Origin: Chitinophaga sp. sic0106
GTDB taxonomy: Bacteria > Bacteroidota > Bacteroidia > Chitinophagales > Chitinophagaceae
Assembly: GCF_019219075.1 (NCBI RefSeq)
Contig: NZ_JAHUWJ010000023.1
Location: 1 to 64,000, forward strand
Reading direction: 5' to 3'
DNA: 64,000 nucleotides
Every line of letters starts with the position of its first letter. The stretch's first letter is position 1. A program made the position numbers and the translations under genes. A model generated the notes under the pieces. That model was not told where the DNA came from, made no database searches, and saw nothing but the letters and a program-made list of their open reading frames with translations. This document shows positions 59,727 through 64,000 of the stretch, in pieces.

Positions 59727-61193
59727 ATGCAAGTAAGAAAATTCTTGTTGGTGGTCTGTTTTCTTCTTGGCTCCGCATTGCTGGTGAAGGCACAGAGAAT
59801 TACCACCCAGCAATATATAGCCACCTATTACCAGCTGGCTATTGATGAGCAGCGCCGCTCCGGCGTTCCTGCTTCCATTACACTGGCGCAGGGAGTGGTG
59901 GAAACCCAGTCCGGCAACGGTACGCTCTGCCAGCAGTCCAACAATCACTTCGGTATTAAATGTAAAAATACCTGGACCGGCAAAACCATTAAATACGATG
60001 ACGATGAAGCGCAGGAATGTTTTCGTGTATACGAAACGGCTGGTGAATCGTATCGGGATCACTCCGATTTTCTGCGTAACAACCCCCGTTATGGTTTTCT
60101 CTTTCAGTTTGATGGCGAAGACTATAAGTCATGGGCCTATGGCCTCAAACAGGCAGGTTACGCCACTAATAAAACCTATCCGCAGCAGCTGATAAAAGTA
60201 ATTGAGGACAATAACCTGCAACGCTACTCACTGGTGGCATTAGGCAAGTTATCACCGGAAGCCGTGGCTGCTGAAAATGCTGCTATCGCCGGTACTGTAG
60301 TGAATCCTAAGCCAAGGCCGGTAAATAACAACACGGGCACTGCTCCTGTGAATAATAACAGCACCGCCTCCCGCCCGGTTAAATCCAGTAAGCCGGTAGC
60401 AGGAAATTACCCTAAAGGAGTATTTGAAATCAATGGTCGTAAAGTGATTTACGCTAAAGCAGGTACTTCACTGATTGCCCTGGCAAGTCAGCGGGATATC
60501 CGCCTCAGCAAACTGGTTCGCTTCAACGATCTGCCCAGCGATGCACCACTGAAGAAAGATATGATCATATTCCTGCAAAAGAAATCTAAACGCGGTAGTA
60601 AGGATTATCATGTGGTAGCAGGTAATGAAACTACCCATGATGTAGCACAGGCAGAGGGTATCCAGATCAAATGGCTGCGCCGCAGAAATAAACTGCATGA
60701 AGGAGAAGAAGCGGCTTCCGGCCAGCAACTGGCGCTGAATGGCTATTCTTCCAAAACACCTGCACTGGCAAAAGCTACGAGGATCTTAAAAGAAGAAGAA
60801 CAGGAACCGGAAGATTTTTCACCTGGTAAAATGGTTAAAGATATTAAAGAGGAGATGGCCAAACCTGCTACCGGCGGCGTTGCGTCCATACCTCCTTCTA
60901 AACCAGGCGGTGTGCCTGTACCAGTGGTAGTAGAACCGGACAATGCCGAAACCACTGTGCCGGTAAAAGCCACTATGCCAAAACCAGCGCCTGCAGGGCC
61001 TGCGCCGGCACCAGTGAGAACCACGCCTGCACCGGTAAAATCCAGTGGTCAGCAGTACCATGATGTACAGCCTAAAGAAACACTGTACGGCATCGCAAAA
61101 ATGTATAACAGAACTGTAACGCAATTACAGGAGTGGAATAATTTGCAGGGCTTCGATATTAAAATCGGCCAGCGCCTGCTTGTGGGAAAGTAA
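59727..61193 (+). CDS. Exported glucosaminidase-domain protein with LysM repeats
   Basis: 488 residues. Signal peptide (about 1-22). A GH73-type glucosaminidase domain (about 25-165) has the catalytic Glu in AQGVVETQSGNG, plus SNNHFGIKCKN and the FRVYETAGESYRDHSDFL segment. Low-complexity Asn/Pro/Ser linkers follow. LysM-like modules occur at about 225-275 and 290-340, and a clear final one at about 440-488 (YHDVQPKETLYGIAKMYNR). It cuts peptidoglycan glycan strands while holding to the wall, for remodelling or cell separation. Confidence 0.92.
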   Translation: MQVRKFLLVVCFLLGSALLVKAQRITTQQYIATYYQLAIDEQRRSGVPASITLAQGVVETQSGNGTLCQQSNNHFGIKCKNTWTGKTIKYDDDEAQECFRVYETAGESYRDHSDFLRNNPRYGFLFQFDGEDYKSWAYGLKQAGYATNKTYPQQLIKVIEDNNLQRYSLVALGKLSPEAVAAENAAIAGTVVNPKPRPVNNNTGTAPVNNNSTASRPVKSSKPVAGNYPKGVFEINGRKVIYAKAGTSLIALASQRDIRLSKLVRFNDLPSDAPLKKDMIIFLQKKSKRGSKDYHVVAGNETTHDVAQAEGIQIKWLRRRNKLHEGEEAASGQQLALNGYSSKTPALAKATRILKEEEQEPEDFSPGKMVKDIKEEMAKPATGGVASIPPSKPGGVPVPVVVEPDNAETTVPVKATMPKPAPAGPAPAPVRTTPAPVKSSGQQYHDVQPKETLYGIAKMYNRTVTQLQEWNNLQGFDIKIGQRLLVGK

Positions 61194-61241
61194 GCACGCA
61201 TCTTTTTGTGCTTTTAATTGTTAAAATGGAAATGAGTATTT

Positions 61242-61787
61242 ATGTCGGTAATCACAGTGCATGACAAACAGTTTCAACCTTATATCAATGCGGCCGATTT
61301 GCAGCAGCGTATTAAGGAAATGGCGGCCCAGATCAATACAGACCTGAAAGGGGAACGCCCGTTGTTTATTGCTATCCTCAATGGTTCTTTTATGTTCGCT
61401 GCTGATATGTTTAAGTATATCAACATCGATGCAGAAATATCCTTTATTAAACTGGCCTCTTATAAAGGCACCAAATCTACCGGAAATGTAGTGCAGGCCA
61501 TCGGTTTGGATGAAGACCTCTATAACCGTACCGTTGTAATCCTGGAGGATATTGTGGATACCGGTAAAACTTTAAGCCAATTTCTACCACAGCTCGAGCA
61601 TCAGCAACCTAAGAAACTGATGGTAGCTTCGTTGCTGACCAAACCGGAAGCAATGGTGCATCCAATCAAAATCGATTACCTCGGATTTTCCGTACCTAAT
61701 AAATTCCTGCTGGGTTATGGGCTCGACTATGATGGTCTGGGTCGTAACCTGCCGGAAATCTACCAGCTGGTAGAGCCGGAAATCTAA
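61242..61787 (+). CDS. hpt: Hypoxanthine phosphoribosyltransferase
   Basis: 181 residues. A purine salvage enzyme joining hypoxanthine or guanine to PRPP. The PRPP-binding motif is VVILEDIVDTGKTLSQFL (about 103-120). LFIAILNGSFMFAADMF is the family's early motif, and the FLLGYGLDYDGLGRNLPEIY segment is the usual end. A strong terminator follows. Confidence 0.95.
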   Translation: MSVITVHDKQFQPYINAADLQQRIKEMAAQINTDLKGERPLFIAILNGSFMFAADMFKYINIDAEISFIKLASYKGTKSTGNVVQAIGLDEDLYNRTVVILEDIVDTGKTLSQFLPQLEHQQPKKLMVASLLTKPEAMVHPIKIDYLGFSVPNKFLLGYGLDYDGLGRNLPEIYQLVEPEI

Positions 61788-61810
61788 CCCGATAACGGTA
61801 AAATTGACTA

Positions 61811-61847
61811 AAAAGCCTGGTTTTTACTCAAAAAACCAGGCTTTTTT
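61811..61847 (+). terminator. Terminator after hpt
   Basis: A perfect 15-bp stem (61811-61825 / 61831-61845) with A-run on the left and T-run on the right, 23 bases after the stop. Confidence 0.9.
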
Positions 61848-61903
61848 ATGCCAGGATGAGTCGGCAAGCATGGATTTCTCATCAGAAATATTTAATTTGA
61901 TCC

Positions 61904-63646
61904 ATGCGAAAGTTGCTTTTGCTACTGATCTTCTGCTGTAACCTCGCCAGCGCTCAAAACAACTGGATTTCCGGAGCAATAGAAGACAGTGCCGCCCATA
62001 AACCCCTAAGCGGAGTTTCCGTAAGCGTTATGAACGATACTGCCCTGGCGGTATCGAACAGCTACGGCCTGTTTCGCATTGCTGTAACCAAGGCGTTGGT
62101 ACAGCTTAAACTGGAACTGGAAGGTTATCAAACGAAAGTCATTTATGCCCGCCCTAATGAGTACCTGGTGATCAGGCTCCTGCCACAGCGCCCTCCTGCT
62201 GACGCGATTGCACTGGCAAAAGCCAGGGCTAATATCTCCCGGAATAGTAACCCGAATTATACGAATACCGGCATTGGGGAGTATACCTTTTTCAACGAAA
62301 CCTACGGCGCCACTTACGAAAATAAATTCCAGCGTACAGGTGTGGCGCCTATGTCCAACTTTGCCGTGGATGTGGACAGGGCCTCCTACAGTAATATCCG
62401 CCGCTTCCTGCGTCAGAAGGAAAAGGTGCCCAGGGATGCCGTCAGGATTGAGGAGATGGTAAATTATTTCCATTACAATTATCCACTGCCCGGCAACGGT
62501 GAAACCCTGAAGCTATCGGGCTGTTACACCACCTGCCCCTGGGAGCCCATGCACCACCTGCTGCAGATTGTGATACGCGCGCAGGCAGTGCAACTGGATA
62601 GTTTGCCAGCCAGCAATCTTGTGTTCCTCATCGATGCTTCCGGTTCTATGGGCTCATCCAACAAGCTCCCGTTGTTGCAGGCAGCCTTTCGTGTGCTGGT
62701 GAATAACCTGCGGGCCAAAGACCGGGTAGCTATTGTGGCTTATGCCAGCGAGCCCGGTGTGATACTGCCTTCTACGAGTGGCGACCAGAAAGAAAAAATC
62801 CTCAATGCCATCGATAACCTCAATGCCAACGGCGCTACCGCCGGCGAAGCGGCTATTAAAATGGCGTATAAAGTGGCTGGTCAGCATTTTATTCCCAATG
62901 GCAACAACCGCGTGATACTGGCTACAGACGGCGACTTCAACGTGGGGCGCTCCAGTGATGAAGAGATGGAAGAGCTGATTACCACGGCCAGGGAAAGTGG
63001 AGTGCTGCTTACCTGCCTGGGCGTAGGTATGAAAAATTATAAAGACTCCAAACTGAAGGTGATGGCGGGCAAAGGCAATGGGAACTTCGCCTATGTAGAC
63101 GACCTCGACGAGGCCAATAAAATTTTTGCACAGGAGTTTGGCAGCACACTGTTTACCATCGCTAAAGATGTAAAAGCCGAGGTGACGTTTAATCCTGCAA
63201 CTGTAAAATCGTATAGGCTGATAGGTTATGAAAATAAAGTGCTGCCGGATGCCGGAGCCGGCAAGGATTCCATTGGTGGCGGTATTGTAGGCAGCGGGCA
63301 TAGTGCGGTAGCCTTATACGAAATATTGCCTGTCGATAGTGTAGCCGTAGGCGATAGTGTGCTGGCGGGCATCAGGGTTTCATACCGTAGCCCTTTCAGT
63401 GATATTAAGGAAGAGAAGGAATTGCATATTACGACTGGTTGCGCAGCTTTTAGTGAGGCTTCAACGGACTATCGTTTTGCAGCATCGGTTGCGTTGTTTG
63501 GTATGTTGTTACGTAATTCTGCTTATCGCGGTTGTGGTAATTGGGAGATGGTAGAGGCGATGGCGAAAAAGGCCGTGGGAGTGGATAAGAGTGGCTATCG
63601 CCATGAGTTTCTGAAGTTGGTGAAACTTGCTAAAAGAAATAATTGA
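61904..63646 (+). CDS. Exported vWA-domain protein with carboxypeptidase-regulatory domain (YfbK-like)
   Basis: 580 residues. Signal peptide MRKLLLLLIFCCNLASAQ, a carboxypeptidase-regulatory-like beta domain (about 20-95), then the YfbK-type module NFAVDVDRASYSNIRRFL with EEMVNYFHYNYP (about 150-195). The vWA domain has a full MIDAS motif FLIDASGSMGSS (about 243-254) and later ILATDGDFNVG. A C-terminal DUF3520-like part ends the protein. It lacks a lipobox. It probably binds a protein ligand through a metal ion in the periplasm or on the surface. The biological role is not known. Its stop codon lies in the foot of the hairpin pair at 63646. Confidence 0.88.
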   Translation: MRKLLLLLIFCCNLASAQNNWISGAIEDSAAHKPLSGVSVSVMNDTALAVSNSYGLFRIAVTKALVQLKLELEGYQTKVIYARPNEYLVIRLLPQRPPADAIALAKARANISRNSNPNYTNTGIGEYTFFNETYGATYENKFQRTGVAPMSNFAVDVDRASYSNIRRFLRQKEKVPRDAVRIEEMVNYFHYNYPLPGNGETLKLSGCYTTCPWEPMHHLLQIVIRAQAVQLDSLPASNLVFLIDASGSMGSSNKLPLLQAAFRVLVNNLRAKDRVAIVAYASEPGVILPSTSGDQKEKILNAIDNLNANGATAGEAAIKMAYKVAGQHFIPNGNNRVILATDGDFNVGRSSDEEMEELITTARESGVLLTCLGVGMKNYKDSKLKVMAGKGNGNFAYVDDLDEANKIFAQEFGSTLFTIAKDVKAEVTFNPATVKSYRLIGYENKVLPDAGAGKDSIGGGIVGSGHSAVALYEILPVDSVAVGDSVLAGIRVSYRSPFSDIKEEKELHITTGCAAFSEASTDYRFAASVALFGMLLRNSAYRGCGNWEMVEAMAKKAVGVDKSGYRHEFLKLVKLAKRNN

Positions 63647-63713
63647 ACGAATTCCTCCGCCTTGGGCGGAGGAATTCGTTTTGCCCGGGAACCGAAGGTT
63701 CCCGGGCAAAACG
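63646..63713. repeat. Pair of perfect hairpins with overlapping arms
   Basis: The first stem, 63646-63661 / 63665-63680, is 16 perfect pairs with loop TTG. The second, 63677-63693 / 63697-63713, is 17 perfect pairs with loop GAA. They share CGTT at 63677-63680. The structure fills the gap between convergent genes (stop codons at 63646 and 63717). Confidence 0.9.
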
Positions 63714-63716
63714 ATA

Positions 63717-64000
63717 TTATTTGATAATTTTATAGCACTGCCTGATCATCTTCTGCTGAAAATCGAACGGTAATGTTTGTGCCGTAATATCCTTGATGGA
63801 ACTGGCTTCTATCTGATCACTTTCCATTACAAACCTGCGGTAGTTGTTGCTGAAGTAGATAACGCCTCCTTTTTTGGTGGCGAGCAATACTTTATTGAGC
63901 AGCATCACGTGATCACGCTGAATGTCCAGGAATTCCTTCATTCGCTTGCTGTTGCTGAAGGTAGGAGGGTCCATGATCACGAGGTCGAAAGTATTCAGTT
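63717..64000 (-). CDS. RlmKL-type class I rRNA methyltransferase, C-terminal part (cut by the window edge)
   Basis: About 94 residues; the frame stays open through the right edge, so the GTG at 63980 is internal, not a start. The visible part contains the catalytic NTFDLVIMDPPTFSNSKRM segment (DPPxF motif), then DIQRDHVMLLNKVL and the GGVIYFSNNYRRF strand. This matches the C-terminal (RlmK, 23S rRNA m7G2069) half of RlmKL. Whether the N-terminal RlmL half is fused is outside the window. Confidence 0.85.
   Translation of the reverse strand, partial: LNTFDLVIMDPPTFSNSKRMKEFLDIQRDHVMLLNKVLLATKKGGVIYFSNNYRRFVMESDQIEASSIKDITAQTLPFDFQQKMIRQCYKIIK

Overview
This 64 kb window is chromosomal DNA from a member of the Bacteroidota, most likely a Chitinophaga-like genus in the Chitinophagaceae. 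The lineage is judged from gene content and protein style only, since no rRNA or tRNA gene is present. Supporting signs are a SusC/SusD pair preceded by an ECF sigma factor and a FecR anti-sigma factor, four large or modular proteins tied to the type IX secretion system (three with the gliding-motility type B C-terminal sorting domain, plus PorP/SprF), a PorE-like TPR/propeller/OmpA protein, and promoter boxes of the Bacteroidota form TAnnTTTG. No phage, insertion sequence, CRISPR array or RNA gene was seen. Most of the window is ordinary chromosome with accessory patches.

Layout. 0-4.2 kb: a Cys/Met/His-rich small protein, a TonB-dependent receptor and a Cys-motif propeller lipoprotein, a plausible metal (perhaps copper) handling unit. 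It is followed by palindromic repeats and a convergent tiny ORF. 4.7-15.4 kb (minus strand): SDR oxidoreductase, two paralogous T9SS type B surface proteins, an alpha/beta hydrolase overlapping lnt, guaB and dprA. 15.5-25.9 kb (plus): an e(P4)-type lipoprotein phosphatase, then the sigma/FecR/SusC/SusD/DUF4843/PKD-like lipoprotein locus, which has no degradative enzyme of its own. 25.9-31.6 kb (minus): PorE-like protein, queE, folD, pckA. 32-38 kb (plus): M24 aminopeptidase P, pssA, rsmI, an AlkZ-like winged-helix protein, an M1 peptidase. 38.1-42.5 kb: DinB-like protein (minus), an orphan gene in AT-rich DNA (plus), then on the minus strand an ECF sigma factor with a small membrane protein, rsmG and a family 2 glycosyltransferase. 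42.6-63.6 kb (plus): tgt, an LptF/LptG permease, a mitochondrial-type citrate synthase, recG, a T9SS cargo with PorP/SprF, a GlcD-type oxidase, a small outer-membrane protein, a PhnX-like hydrolase with a FAD oxidoreductase, a LOG protein, an O-methyltransferase, a LysM glucosaminidase, hpt and a vWA protein. The right edge cuts an RlmKL-type methyltransferase.

How parts work together. queE and tgt both serve queuosine tRNA modification. rsmG, rsmI and the edge gene are rRNA methyltransferases. lnt matures the many lipoproteins encoded here. The T9SS-linked genes place large PKD/propeller proteins at the surface. The SusC has an STN domain and lies behind sigma/FecR genes, so it probably senses its own substrate.

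Most noteworthy: recG appears to begin at an ATT codon 46 codons upstream of the first conventional start; a PhnX-like/FAD oxidase pair keeps the Schiff-base lysine; Tgt has lost two of three zinc cysteines; citrate synthase closely resembles the mitochondrial form; several promoter boxes sit so close to start codons that leaderless mRNAs are implied; and at least five intergenic sites carry paired near-perfect hairpins whose neighbouring arms share bases.
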